Shown here: positions 15,398-24,350 of the stretch, in pieces
How positions within the stretch are numbered: position 1 is the stretch's first letter
Layout: each line of letters opens with the position of its first letter
Assembly: GCA_964531735.1 (NCBI GenBank)
Contig: CAZHGD010000081.1
Coordinates: forward strand, 1-31,127
DNA from: CAZHGD01 sp964531735
GTDB lineage: Bacteria > Armatimonadota > UBA10988
Direction of reading: 5' to 3'
DNA: 31,127 nucleotides
Notes under the pieces: generated by a model
Databases searched by the model: none
What the model was told of the DNA's origin: nothing
Seen by the model: the letters and a program-made list of their open reading frames with translations, nothing else
Position numbers and translations under genes: made by a program

Positions 15398-18300
15398 ATG
15401 GGCACAACTCTCGCCGCCATCTGGCTTGGCCTGGCCCTCGGAGCGCCAGCGGAGCTGCACGTGGCGCCCAACGGGCGCGACACCAACGCCGGGACGCCGG
15501 GGCAGCCGTTCGCCACGCCGGCGCGGGCACAGGCGGCGCTGCGGGCGCTGAAGGCCGGTGGTGCGCCACCGGCGGGCGGCGTGACCATCGTGCTGCATGG
15601 CGGCACTTACGAGCTGGCGCAGCCGCTGACGTTGACCGCGCCGGACGGGGGCACGGCCGAGGCGCCGGTCATCTGGCGCGCGGCCGCCGGTGAGACCGTC
15701 TGGCTCAGTGGTGGCCGCGCCATTCGCGCCGACCAGTGGCAGCCAGTCACCGACCCGGCCGTGGTGGCGCGACTCGACCCGGCGGCGCGCGGGCACGTGC
15801 GCCAGCTCGATCTGCGTGCAGCCGGCGTGCCGCGCGACCTGCCGGAGCTGCCCGACACGCTCCGCGGCTTCACGCGCCACGATCCGCCGCTGCTCGAGGT
15901 GTTCAGCGGCGACCGGCGTATGACCTGTGCGCGCTGGCCGAACGAGGGCTTCGCGCGATTCGGCGAGATCGTCGATTTCGGCTCGGGGCTGCGCGACCCG
16001 AAAGGCCCCAAGCGGCCCGGCCGCTTCCGCTACGAGGGCGACCGGCCGTCACGCTGGAAGGTGGACGAAGGGGTCTGGGCCAACGGCTTCTGGGCCCGGG
16101 CCTATCTGTGCGAGATCGTGCGTTTCGGCCAGATCGACACGCAGCGCCGCGAGATCGAGTGGGCCGCGCCGCTCGGCTTCGGCCTGGACACCTGGGGCGC
16201 CAACCGGTACTACGTGTTCAACGTGCTCGAAGAGCTGGACGCGCCCGGCGAGTGGTACCTCGACCGCCAGCGCGAGCGGCTCTACTTCTGGCCGCCCGCC
16301 GGTGCCGCGGCCCGACCCGTGGTGCTGTCGGTGCTCGACACGCCGCTGGTCAGCGTCACCGGCGCCGCGCAGGTGCGCTTCGAGCGGCTCGGCTTCGAGT
16401 GCGGCCGGCAGGACGCGCTGCGCATTCAGGACAGCCGCCACTGCCGCGTGACCGGCTGCCGGTTCCGCAACACCGGGCAGAACGCCGTGGTGGTTACCGG
16501 CGGCGAGGATGTCGGCGTGGTCGGCTGCGACATCCATGACACCGGCTACGCCGGCGTCAGACTCAGCGGCGGTGATCGGCGCACGCTGACGCCGTGCGGG
16601 CACTTCGCCGACAACAACCACATCCACCACACCAGCGTCACGCGCCGGGTCCACGCGGGGCCCATCAGCTTGCAGGGCGTCGGGTTGCGCGCCGCGCACA
16701 ACCTCATCCACCACGAGCCGCACAGCGCCATCTGGTACCAGGGCAACGACCTTACGATGGAGTACAACGACATCTACTGGTGCCACTTCGAGACTTCCGA
16801 AGGCGGCGTCTTCTACACCGGCTACGACTGGACCACGCGCGGCAACGTCATCCGCTTCAACCACATCCACCACATCAACGACAGCCTGGAGGGCAGCCCG
16901 ACCGAGGTGAACATCGTCCACGAGGACGACTGCTCCGCCGGCACGCTGTTCTACGGCAACCTCTGCGTGAGGTGCGGCCGCGGCGTGTCGATGTGCGGCG
17001 GGCCGGACAACATCGCCGACAACAACATCTTCGTCGACGTGAACCCGGGCGTGGACCTGTCGGACCGCGGGTTGCAGTGGTGGACCTGGACCCGGCACGC
17101 CGACGGCACGGTCACCGCGGTCGACCGTCGCAACGGCAGCCTGGGCAACCAGCTCCTGACGCGCCTGGCCCGGACCCCATACCGCGAGGCGCCGTGGACC
17201 AAGTACCCGCACCTGGCCGACATCCTCGACCGCGAGCCGATCGGCGCGCCGTGGTACTGCGCCGTCACGCGCAACATCGCCGTCGGCGCCCGCTGCCTGA
17301 TCAAGTCACGCGGCGTCAACGACGAGTGGGTCACCATCAAGGACAACTGGGACAACGAAGGCGACCCCGGGTTCGTCGACGCCGCGCGCGGCGACTACCG
17401 CCTGAAGCCGGATTCGCCGCTGCTCAAGCGTGGCTTCACGCCGCTGCCACTGGACCAGATCGGCCTGGTGAACGATGGTACGCGGGCGAGTTGGCCGGTG
17501 GTGGCCGAGCCGCCGCCGGCGGGCTACCAGCCGGCCTGGCTGGTCCAGCGCGAGCGCGAGCGCCGCCTGCCCACGGCACTGCCGGTGGTCACGGTGCGCC
17601 GCCGCTCGGCCCAGATCAAAGTCGACGGCGTGTTCGACCCCGGAGAGTGGACGCCCGCGCAGAACCAGACCATCGAGGTGCGCGCCTATGACCCGTTGCC
17701 GCTGCGCTGGAACGTGGACGGCACGCCGACCAAGCGGCCCAGCACGGCCTGGCTGGAGTGCGATGATGAGGCGCTGTACGCGATCTTCGTCAACGAGGTG
17801 GACCCGACCAAGGGCGTCTCGCGGCAGCATCGCTGGGGTCAGGACGACGCGGTGGAGATCGCGCTGGCGCCGGTGGCGGACAACGCCGTCGGTGAGATCC
17901 GCGTGCTCCGCGGCTATAGCGACGGCACCTTCGAGAGCAGCGACGAGGCCGGCGCCAAGGCGCCGACGGTGAAACAGGCGCTGGCCGGCGTCAGCTACGC
18001 CTGCCGCGTGCCGAAGCCGAGCCAATGGGTGGCCGAATGGCGCGTGCCGTTCGCCGCGCTGGGCCTCGACCCGCGCCGGCGGAACCTGCCGCTGCTGTTC
18101 AACCTGAGCGTGCGCAAGCCCGCGGGCGACCTGTGGGTCATGTGGAAGCAGGGCGGCGGCTTCACCTGGCGCGTGCAGAACGGCGGCGTGCTCTGGCTGG
18201 AGCCGTTCGGCGACATCACCCTCGGCGCGGCGGTGACGCCACAGGCGCGTATCGATGTCGAGGCGGTCACCCCGAACCTGCTGCTCACGCCGGCGGCCAA

Positions 18301-18745
18301 CTGCGAGGTGGCCGGGTGGGTCAAACCCGCCGGCAAGCGGCTGACCGGCAGCACGCCGGAGCTGCCGCCGGGCAAGTGGCAGCCGTGGCGCTACGCGTTC
18401 ACGCCGCAGGGCGACGGCGAGGTGGTCGTCCAGCTCATGGGCCGCGGCTACATCAGCCCGATCACCAACGCGCTGGCCCCGGTCTGGGTCGCCTTCGACC
18501 GGTTCACGGCCACGGGCGCGGCCCTGACCAACGGCAGCTTCGAGCAGGTCGATGCCAAGGGCCAGCCGGCCGGCTGGACCCGCAACATCGGCGCGCCGCT
18601 GCTGGTCACCGATGCCCGCCGCGCGGGCGATGGCCAGCGCTACGTGAGGATCTGGCACGACGGGCGTTACGCCCAGGTGCTGCGCGTGACCAAGGGCCAG
18701 ACGGTCGAGCTGAGTTGCCTGGTGCGCGGCAGCGAGGGCGAGTGA
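15398..18745 (+). CDS. Secreted right-handed beta-helix protein (GH141-like) with C-terminal CBM9-like domain
   Basis: 1115 residues with a signal peptide (MGTTLAAIWLGLALGAPA). The N-terminal segment HVAPNGRDTNAGTPGQPFAT is the DUF1565-type entry to a parallel beta-helix. Next come a beta-sandwich insert ending in GEWYLDRQRERLYFWPP (about 284-300) and helix coils with repeated N/D-H-I-H-x steps (NNHIHHTSV, YNDIYWCHF, FNHIHHINDS). About residues 730-945 look like a CBM9/DOMON-like domain (KVDGVFDPGEW...ECDDEALYAIF...DDAVEIALAP), and a further beta-sandwich ends the chain. The layout resembles GH141 enzymes (alpha-L-fucosidase, xylanase), but I could not place catalytic acids. CGGAG lies 6 nt before the ATG at 15398. 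It is next to a rhamnosidase, so pectin-like or algal glycan use is likely. Confidence 0.8.
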   Translation: MGTTLAAIWLGLALGAPAELHVAPNGRDTNAGTPGQPFATPARAQAALRALKAGGAPPAGGVTIVLHGGTYELAQPLTLTAPDGGTAEAPVIWRAAAGETVWLSGGRAIRADQWQPVTDPAVVARLDPAARGHVRQLDLRAAGVPRDLPELPDTLRGFTRHDPPLLEVFSGDRRMTCARWPNEGFARFGEIVDFGSGLRDPKGPKRPGRFRYEGDRPSRWKVDEGVWANGFWARAYLCEIVRFGQIDTQRREIEWAAPLGFGLDTWGANRYYVFNVLEELDAPGEWYLDRQRERLYFWPPAGAAARPVVLSVLDTPLVSVTGAAQVRFERLGFECGRQDALRIQDSRHCRVTGCRFRNTGQNAVVVTGGEDVGVVGCDIHDTGYAGVRLSGGDRRTLTPCGHFADNNHIHHTSVTRRVHAGPISLQGVGLRAAHNLIHHEPHSAIWYQGNDLTMEYNDIYWCHFETSEGGVFYTGYDWTTRGNVIRFNHIHHINDSLEGSPTEVNIVHEDDCSAGTLFYGNLCVRCGRGVSMCGGPDNIADNNIFVDVNPGVDLSDRGLQWWTWTRHADGTVTAVDRRNGSLGNQLLTRLARTPYREAPWTKYPHLADILDREPIGAPWYCAVTRNIAVGARCLIKSRGVNDEWVTIKDNWDNEGDPGFVDAARGDYRLKPDSPLLKRGFTPLPLDQIGLVNDGTRASWPVVAEPPPAGYQPAWLVQRERERRLPTALPVVTVRRRSAQIKVDGVFDPGEWTPAQNQTIEVRAYDPLPLRWNVDGTPTKRPSTAWLECDDEALYAIFVNEVDPTKGVSRQHRWGQDDAVEIALAPVADNAVGEIRVLRGYSDGTFESSDEAGAKAPTVKQALAGVSYACRVPKPSQWVAEWRVPFAALGLDPRRRNLPLLFNLSVRKPAGDLWVMWKQGGGFTWRVQNGGVLWLEPFGDITLGAAVTPQARIDVEAVTPNLLLTPAANCEVAGWVKPAGKRLTGSTPELPPGKWQPWRYAFTPQGDGEVVVQLMGRGYISPITNALAPVWVAFDRFTATGAALTNGSFEQVDAKGQPAGWTRNIGAPLLVTDARRAGDGQRYVRIWHDGRYAQVLRVTKGQTVELSCLVRGSEGE

Positions 18746-18798
18746 GCCGCAGGACCCGCTGCCCGCGTCGCGAAAGGTGGCTGGCCAGGATACCTGCC

Positions 18799-20847
18799 AT
18801 GTGGACCTTCGCCACGCTCGCCACCGTACTGCTCGCCGCGCCGTCGGACGACATCCATGTTGCGCCGGCCGGTCGTGACGCCGCCGCCGGCACCGCGCAG
18901 GCGCCGGTGGCCACGCTGGCGCGGGCGCGCGAGCTGGTGCGGGCGCGCAAGCGCGCCGGCCTGCCCGAGGGTGGCCTGACCGTCTGGCTCCAGGCCGGCA
19001 CCTGGCTACAAGCGCAGGCTCTGGAGTTGACCGCGGCCGACAGCGGTGAGCCGGGCAAGCCGATTGTCTGGCGCGCCGCGCCAGGCGCGGAGGCGCGCCT
19101 GGTCGGTGGCGTCACCGTGCCGGCGGCCGCGTTCCGGCCGGTGAGCGAGGCCGCGGTCCTGGCCCGGCTCGATCCGGCAGCCCGCGGTCAGGTGCTCTGC
19201 GCCGAGGTGCAGGCGCTGCTCGGACCGGCCGGCGCCGGCCCCTGGCCGGCGCGGTTCACCGGCGCCATTCCGGTGAGCGAGCTGTTCTTCGCCGACCGGC
19301 GCATGACCGTGGCCCGGTGGCCCAACGACGGCTGGGCCAGCTTCACCAAGGTCATCGACAAAGGCAGTGTGCCGCGCCGCGGTGAGACCACGGCCCGCGG
19401 CGGCACGTTCGAGTACGAAGGCGACCGGCCGGCCCGCTGGAACACGTCCGCCGGCGTCTGGCTCTACGGCTACTACTGCTACGACTGGGCGCCGGAAGCC
19501 ATCCGCGTGCGGCGCATCGACGCGCCGCAGAAGCGGATCGAGCTCGATCAGCCGCACACCTACGGTCTGGGTGGTGGCAATCCCGGTCCGCGGCGGTTCT
19601 ACGCGTTCAACCTGCTGGAGGAGTTGGACCAGCCCGGCGAGTACGTGATCGACCCGGCGTCGGGCAGGCTCTACTTCTGGCCGCCGGCGCCACTGGCCAG
19701 CGGCACGGTCGCCCTGTCCACGGCGCCGGAGGCGGTGGTGGCGCTGAAGGGCGCCTCGCACGTCACCTTGCGCGACCTGACCATCGAGCTCAGCCGGCAG
19801 GACGGCGTGACCGTCAGCGACGGGAGCGATGTGACCATCGCCGCCTGCCACATCCGCAACACCGGCCGACAGGGCGTGTTGCTCACCGGCGGCCAGCGGC
19901 ACCGGGTGGTGGCGTGCGAGATCCACGACACCGGCGTCTGCGGCGCGGTGGTCAGCGGTGGCGACCGCCGCACGCTGCAGCCCTGCGGGCACGAGGTGGT
20001 CAACAACCACATCCACCGCGTGTCGCGCCGACAGCGCACCTATGCGGGCATGGTCCACGTCGCCGGCGTGGGCGTGCGCGTGGCGCACAACTGGCTCCAC
20101 GACTGCCCGCACCAGGCCATCGGGCTGAGTGGCAACGACCATGTCATCGAGTTCAACGAGATCTGGAACGTGGTGGTCGAGACCGATGACGCCGGCGCGT
20201 TCTACATGGGGCGCGACCCGTCCTGTCGCGGTACCGTGCTGCGCCACAACTTCTGGCACCACCTGGGCAGCAAGTTGACCCACGGCACCGCCGCCATCTA
20301 CTTCGACGATGGCGACGGTGGCCAGACGGTCTACGGCAACGTCTTCCTGAAGGCCTGCGGCGGTAAGTTCGGTGCGGTGTTCTGCCACGGCGGGCACGAC
20401 AACCTGGTCGAGAACAACGTGTTCATCGACTGCCAGACCGCCTTCGCCCACTCGCCCTGGAACGACCAGCGCTGGGCCGCAGCACTGGCAGGCGCCGACT
20501 GGCAGAAGAAGCTCCGGCGCGACGTCGACATCACCCAGCCGCCATACACGACGCGCTATCTTGACCTGGTCGGCTTCATGTCGCCGCCGCCGGGCGCGCC
20601 GCGGCAGAACCACGCCGTGCGGAACCTGCTGGTCGGCTGCGCCAAGGTCAGCCGCGGGCAATGGCGGCTGGAGGACAACCTGCAGACCGACACCGATCCG
20701 GGGTTCGTCGACGCCGCGGCGCTCAACCTCGCGCTCCGGCCCGACGCGGCGGTCGTGCGCCAGTTGCCCGGCTTCAAGCCGATCCCGTTCGAGCGGATCG
20801 GCCTGTACACTGATGAACTGCGCCCGCACAAGCCGGCACGGGAGTGA
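18799..20847 (+). CDS. Secreted right-handed beta-helix protein (GH141-like), paralogue without CBM9 domain
   Basis: 682 residues with a signal peptide (MWTFATLATVLLAAPSDD). It is a clear tandem paralogue of the preceding gene: HVAPAGRDAAAGTAQAPVAT, ADRRMTVARWPNDGW, FEYEGDRPARW, GEYVIDPASGRLYFWPP and SGGDRRTLQPCGH each match a segment there in the same order. It ends after the beta-helix, so the two C-terminal beta domains are absent. Coils carry many His and Asn (NNHIHRVSRRQ, RHNFWHHLG). The ATG at 18799 has AGGA 8 nt upstream and lies 53 nt after the previous stop, so the two are probably one operon. Its stop overlaps the next start (GTGA). Specificity probably differs from its paralogue. 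Confidence 0.8.
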   Translation: MWTFATLATVLLAAPSDDIHVAPAGRDAAAGTAQAPVATLARARELVRARKRAGLPEGGLTVWLQAGTWLQAQALELTAADSGEPGKPIVWRAAPGAEARLVGGVTVPAAAFRPVSEAAVLARLDPAARGQVLCAEVQALLGPAGAGPWPARFTGAIPVSELFFADRRMTVARWPNDGWASFTKVIDKGSVPRRGETTARGGTFEYEGDRPARWNTSAGVWLYGYYCYDWAPEAIRVRRIDAPQKRIELDQPHTYGLGGGNPGPRRFYAFNLLEELDQPGEYVIDPASGRLYFWPPAPLASGTVALSTAPEAVVALKGASHVTLRDLTIELSRQDGVTVSDGSDVTIAACHIRNTGRQGVLLTGGQRHRVVACEIHDTGVCGAVVSGGDRRTLQPCGHEVVNNHIHRVSRRQRTYAGMVHVAGVGVRVAHNWLHDCPHQAIGLSGNDHVIEFNEIWNVVVETDDAGAFYMGRDPSCRGTVLRHNFWHHLGSKLTHGTAAIYFDDGDGGQTVYGNVFLKACGGKFGAVFCHGGHDNLVENNVFIDCQTAFAHSPWNDQRWAAALAGADWQKKLRRDVDITQPPYTTRYLDLVGFMSPPPGAPRQNHAVRNLLVGCAKVSRGQWRLEDNLQTDTDPGFVDAAALNLALRPDAAVVRQLPGFKPIPFERIGLYTDELRPHKPARE

Positions 20848-21677
20848 CGACGTTGGCCAACACTGCTGCCCGCCTGGCCGCGATCCGGCACGTGGCGCTC
20901 GATCTCGATGGCACGCTCTACTCCGGGCATACCCTCTTCGACTGGACTCCTGGCTTCCTGGGCGCGCTGGCCGAGCTGGGCATCGGCCGGACCTTCCTGA
21001 CCAACAACTCCTCGCGCAGCCGCGCGGAGTACCAGCGGCACCTGGCCGAGTTCGGCCTGCGCGTTGAGCGCGAGGAGATCCACACCTCGGGTCTGGCCAC
21101 CATCGACCACCTGCGCCACGCGCGTCCCGCGGTCCGACGACTGTTCGTGCTGGGCACGCCGAGTCTGGCCAGCGAGTTCCGCGAGGCGGGCTACGAGGTG
21201 GTCGACGATGACCCCGAAGTCGTGGTGGTCGGCTTCGACACCACGCTGAGCTACGCGCACCTCTGCCGAGCGGCCTGGTGGATCCGCCAAGACCGTCCGT
21301 GGCTGGCCACGCACCCGGACCGCTTCTGCCCCACCGACCGGCCGACCTGGCTGGTCGACTGCGGCGCCCTCGCGGCCTGTCTCGAAGTGGCCACCGGCCG
21401 CGCGCCCGAGGCGGTGCCGGGCAAGCCGCACCCGGGCATGTTGGCCGGCGTGCTGGAGCGCCATGGCTTGCAGCCGCACGAACTGGCGATGGTGGGCGAC
21501 CGGCTCAGCACCGACGTGGCGCTGGCCGAGGCGACGGGCGCGTTCGGCGTGCTGGTGCTCAGCGGCGAAGCGACGGCATCGGCCGCCGCCGCGGCCGACC
21601 CGCCGCCCGACCTGGTGGTCGGCCACGTCGGCGAGTTGGGCGAGCGGCTCCGCGCCGCCCACCGGCCCGGCGGCTGA
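20844..21677 (+). CDS. HAD-superfamily IIA phosphatase, NagD-like
   Basis: 277 residues, cytoplasmic. HAD motif I is ALDLDGTLYSG (Asp20 nucleophile, Asp22), motif II is FLTNNSS, the conserved Lys/Pro segment is PGKPHPGML, and motif IV is MVGDRLSTDVALA. The cap between motifs II and III is of the large C2 type seen in NagD and p-nitrophenyl phosphatases. It would remove phosphate from sugar phosphates or nucleotides. The GTG at 20844 overlaps the stop of the beta-helix gene. A TTG at 20853 with GGAGTGA upstream is a credible alternative start. Coupling to a glycan gene suggests clearing of sugar phosphates, but this is inference. Confidence 0.9.
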   Translation: MTTLANTAARLAAIRHVALDLDGTLYSGHTLFDWTPGFLGALAELGIGRTFLTNNSSRSRAEYQRHLAEFGLRVEREEIHTSGLATIDHLRHARPAVRRLFVLGTPSLASEFREAGYEVVDDDPEVVVVGFDTTLSYAHLCRAAWWIRQDRPWLATHPDRFCPTDRPTWLVDCGALAACLEVATGRAPEAVPGKPHPGMLAGVLERHGLQPHELAMVGDRLSTDVALAEATGAFGVLVLSGEATASAAAAADPPPDLVVGHVGELGERLRAAHRPGG

Positions 21678-21678
21678 A

Positions 21679-21716
21679 CTCCGCCGGCCGATGGTCGTCC
21701 GTAATGGCCAGCGGAG
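21679..21716 (+). promoter_or_regulatory. Hairpin that covers the esterase ribosome binding site
   Basis: CTCCGCCGGCC (21679-21689) pairs with GGCCAGCGGAG (21706-21716) at 10 of 11 positions around a 16-nt loop. The right arm contains most of the GGAGG Shine-Dalgarno that serves the ATG at 21723. It could lower translation of the esterase or act as a partial terminator after the phosphatase gene. Confidence 0.5.
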
Positions 21717-21722
21717 GCGGAA

Positions 21723-22637
21723 ATGCGTGCGACCCCGTGGCTGCTCGGGGCGTTGGGAGTAGTCTTGGTCATGGCCCCTGGCAAATCACAACCCCGGCCC
21801 GATCGGCTGCCCGCGGGGGTGAAGGTCGACCGCAACCTGGCCTACGTGGCCAACGGCGGCCGGCGGCAGAAGCTCGATCTGTACCGGCCCGAAGGCGCCC
21901 GGTCGCCACTGCCGGTGCTGGTCTGGATCCACGGCGGCGCCTGGCAGACCGGCAGCAAAGACATGTGCCCGTTGATCGGCGCCGGGTTCGTCAAGCGCGG
22001 CTACGCCGTGGCCAGTATCGGCTACCGCCTGACCGACGAGGCGGTCTTCCCCGCGCAGATCCACGACTGCAAGGCCGCGGTGCGCTGGTTACGCGCCAGT
22101 GCGGCCAAGTACGGGCTGGATCCCGACCACCTCGGCGCCTGGGGCGCCTCGGCCGGTGGGCACCTGGCCGCCATGCTCGGCACCGCGGGTGGCGTCAAGG
22201 AGTTCGACCAGGGCGAGTACCTGGACCAGTCGAGCGCGATCCAGGCCGCGGTGGACTTCTTCGGGCCGAGCGATCTGGTGGCGATGGTCACCACACCGGG
22301 GTTCGAGAGCCATGCCGCCTACAATGCGCCGGAGGCCAAACTGATCGGCGGCACCGTGCTGGACCACCGTGAGCTGGCCGCGAAGGCCAGTCCGGCCACC
22401 TATGTGTCGAAGGAATCGGCGCCGTTCTTCATCGCGCACGGTGACCATGACCGCACGGTGCCGGTGCAGCAGAGCCAGTTGCTGCATGAGGCGCTGCAAC
22501 GAGCCGGATCCGAAAGCCAGTTGGAGGTCATTGCCGGGGCCGGCCACGGCGGCGCCGAGTTCGCCGCGCCGGCGCTGAACGAGCGGATCGCCAAGTTCCT
22601 CGACCAGCACCTGCGCCCCAGCTCGCGCCGGCACTGA
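21723..22637 (+). CDS. Secreted alpha/beta-hydrolase esterase (BD-FAE/acetyl esterase-like)
   Basis: 304 residues with an N-terminal export signal (MRATPWLLGALGVVLVMAPG). It shows the oxyanion-hole motif HGGAW (70-74), the nucleophile elbow GASAGG (Ser143), Asp243 in HGDHDRTVPV and His275 in GAGHGG, giving a complete Ser-Asp-His triad. The sequence LDLYRPEGARSPLPVLVWIH is typical of carbohydrate esterases of the BD-FAE/COG0657 group, which remove acetyl or feruloyl groups from polysaccharides. The ribosome binding site GGAGG ends 5 nt before the ATG at 21723. It lies 45 nt behind the phosphatase gene, and beside glycan hydrolases a deacylating role in the same pathway is likely. Confidence 0.88.
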   Translation: MRATPWLLGALGVVLVMAPGKSQPRPDRLPAGVKVDRNLAYVANGGRRQKLDLYRPEGARSPLPVLVWIHGGAWQTGSKDMCPLIGAGFVKRGYAVASIGYRLTDEAVFPAQIHDCKAAVRWLRASAAKYGLDPDHLGAWGASAGGHLAAMLGTAGGVKEFDQGEYLDQSSAIQAAVDFFGPSDLVAMVTTPGFESHAAYNAPEAKLIGGTVLDHRELAAKASPATYVSKESAPFFIAHGDHDRTVPVQQSQLLHEALQRAGSESQLEVIAGAGHGGAEFAAPALNERIAKFLDQHLRPSSRRH

Positions 22638-22673
22638 GTGGCGCGGGGCTCGCCGGCAACCGCCGCGGGATCG

Positions 22674-22679
22674 TATACT
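22674..22679 (+). promoter_or_regulatory. -10-like element before the secreted-protein cluster
   Basis: TATACT (5 of 6 to the consensus) stands about 38 nt before the ATG at 22717 in an otherwise GC-rich gap. No good -35 is found 16-18 bp upstream. It marks the probable start of the transcription unit that runs to the right edge. Confidence 0.3.
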
Positions 22680-22716
22680 CAGAGAGTGGGATAGCCAGAC
22701 CAGTGGACAGCGACGG

Positions 22717-23511
22717 ATGAGACTACGAGCCTTGCGCCTGGTGTGCCTGATGGCGGCCGCGACCACGGTACGGTCAGCGGCCGGGGCTGCTGCGGCACAC
22801 CCGTTCTTCCCGGCCCGCCCGGAGCTGCGCCTGAGCTATCTGACGCGCAGCACGCTCGACGAGAATGCGGCGTTCCGCTTCCACCAGTCGCTGCTCGACG
22901 TCAAGGTCAACGAAGCCGGCGCCGAAGAGGTCCGGCTGAAGCTGACCGCGCAACGGTTCCTCAACGGCGCGCCGATGACGCGCGTCGAGAGCTATGTGCG
23001 CGAGCGGCGGGGCATCTTCACACCGGTGGTCAGCCTCGGCCCGGCGGGCACCTACGGCCCGAGCCCGCTGCTGCCCGATGCCGCGCACCTGGCCGTCGCC
23101 GACCACGTGTGGACCTACCGCGGTGAACGCCCGTTGCCCTTTGGCTTCTGGCTGCTCGGGCTGATGCGCCAGAATGACCGGCCGTTGCCGACCGAAGCCA
23201 CCTACCATGTGCTGAACGTGGGTCCGCTCGAGACGGCGGCCGGCAAGTTCGACCAGGCGGTGCAGGTCACCGGCGTCGAGCAGGTGCGCATGGTCCTGCT
23301 GGGTGAGAAGCCCGAGGAGGTGCTGTTGCGCTGCCGGCGTTTCTACGTCCGCGACCTCGGGCTGGTGCACGAGACCATCACCTTCTGCGATCTGCCGCGA
23401 GCCGGGCGCTTGACGACCGAGCTGACCGGCCAGACGGCGCCCGACGAGAAGGCACCGACCAGCACCGAGAACAGCCCTCGCACGGCCCGCGCGGCCGGGG
23501 AGCAGCCATGA
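22717..23511 (+). CDS. Secreted protein of unknown function
   Basis: 264 residues with a signal peptide (MRLRALRLVCLMAAATTV, cleavage near AGAAAA). I do not recognise the family. The body is beta-rich and ends in a low-complexity Thr/Ala/Glu tail. A pattern such as YHVLNVGPLETAAGKFDQAV, then VTGVEQVRMVL and RFYVRDLGLVHETI, recalls the DUF3108-like group of outer-membrane-associated beta proteins, but this is only an impression. The ATG at 22717 has no strong ribosome binding site. The stop overlaps the next start (ATGA), so it is coupled to the concanavalin-like pair. Confidence 0.7.
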   Translation: MRLRALRLVCLMAAATTVRSAAGAAAAHPFFPARPELRLSYLTRSTLDENAAFRFHQSLLDVKVNEAGAEEVRLKLTAQRFLNGAPMTRVESYVRERRGIFTPVVSLGPAGTYGPSPLLPDAAHLAVADHVWTYRGERPLPFGFWLLGLMRQNDRPLPTEATYHVLNVGPLETAAGKFDQAVQVTGVEQVRMVLLGEKPEEVLLRCRRFYVRDLGLVHETITFCDLPRAGRLTTELTGQTAPDEKAPTSTENSPRTARAAGEQP

Positions 23512-24341
23512 GTCCCGTGCCCACTGCTGTCGTCCTGCTGTTGAGCCTGGCCCCGGCGCCCGCGCCGGTCGGGCCGCACGTGGCCGTCGACAGCCAGGGC
23601 CTGACCGCGCCGTTCGAGGCCCTGCTCGCCCAGAGCCATCTCGACGCCACGGGCACGCAACTGCTCGACTACACCTTCGGCTCGGCACCCACCGACTGGG
23701 AGCCCACCGGCGGCGTCTGGCAGGTGTTCAGCCGGTTCGCCTGCGACCCGAGCTGGAGTTTCTACGGCGGCTACAGCCAGGGCCTGGCCGCGGTCTGGAA
23801 CAAGCGCCGCTTCGAAGGTAACCAGGTGGTCGAAGCGTACGTCTCGTTCAAGCACGGACTGCGCTTCAACCCGAGCAACTGGAGCTACCGGCCGGCCGAC
23901 CTGTGCCTGACGCTGTGCGGTGACGGCGCCGATCCGGCGAGCGGCTACAGCTTCATCTACGCGGGCGACGAGGGCAGCCGGACGATGATCCGGCGCGGTG
24001 GCCGGGTGCTGGCCGCAACCAGCGACCCGGCGCTGCTGTCGCCCAGCTACAGCGACACGCGCCCGTCGAGCGAGGACTTCCACCGCCGCTGGTGGCGGCT
24101 GGAGGCGCGGCTGATCGGCCGCACGGTGAGCTTCCTGGTCGACGGCAAGCCGGCTTGCGAGGCGGTGGACGCCGAGCCGCTGACCAGTGGCCGAGTGGCG
24201 CTGTGGACGGTGCGCAACGGCATGATGGTGGCGCGCGTCCGGATCGCCTATCAGCAGCAAGTGCGGCGCGAGCAGCCGCTGGTGACGGTCACCGAGCCGG
24301 CGCCGCTGCCGCAGGCGGCGCCGCGCGTGGCCGGCCGTTAG
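23508..24341 (+). CDS. Secreted concanavalin A-like (LamG/DUF1080-type) protein, copy 1
   Basis: 277 residues with a signal peptide (MSPVPTAVVLLLSLAPAPAP). The fold is inferred from LDYTFGSAPTDWEPTGGVW at the start of the sandwich and HRRWWRLEARLIGRTVSFLV followed by DGKPAC near its end. That Trp-rich strand plus DGKP turn is usual in LamG and 3-keto-disaccharide hydrolase/DUF1080 domains. No catalytic residues can be assigned, so binding of sugar or peptidoglycan is as likely as catalysis. GGGGAG lies 5 nt before the ATG at 23508. The next gene is a tandem paralogue. An unstructured Pro/Ala tail closes the chain. Confidence 0.75.
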   Translation: MSPVPTAVVLLLSLAPAPAPVGPHVAVDSQGLTAPFEALLAQSHLDATGTQLLDYTFGSAPTDWEPTGGVWQVFSRFACDPSWSFYGGYSQGLAAVWNKRRFEGNQVVEAYVSFKHGLRFNPSNWSYRPADLCLTLCGDGADPASGYSFIYAGDEGSRTMIRRGGRVLAATSDPALLSPSYSDTRPSSEDFHRRWWRLEARLIGRTVSFLVDGKPACEAVDAEPLTSGRVALWTVRNGMMVARVRIAYQQQVRREQPLVTVTEPAPLPQAAPRVAGR

Positions 24342-24350
24342 GACAACGCG

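Noticed and set aside
17306..20829. Two long minus-strand open frames opposite the beta-helix genes
   Set aside because: Composition is H, R, V, Q and A rich without family motifs; the plus strand has signal peptides and aligned paralogues.
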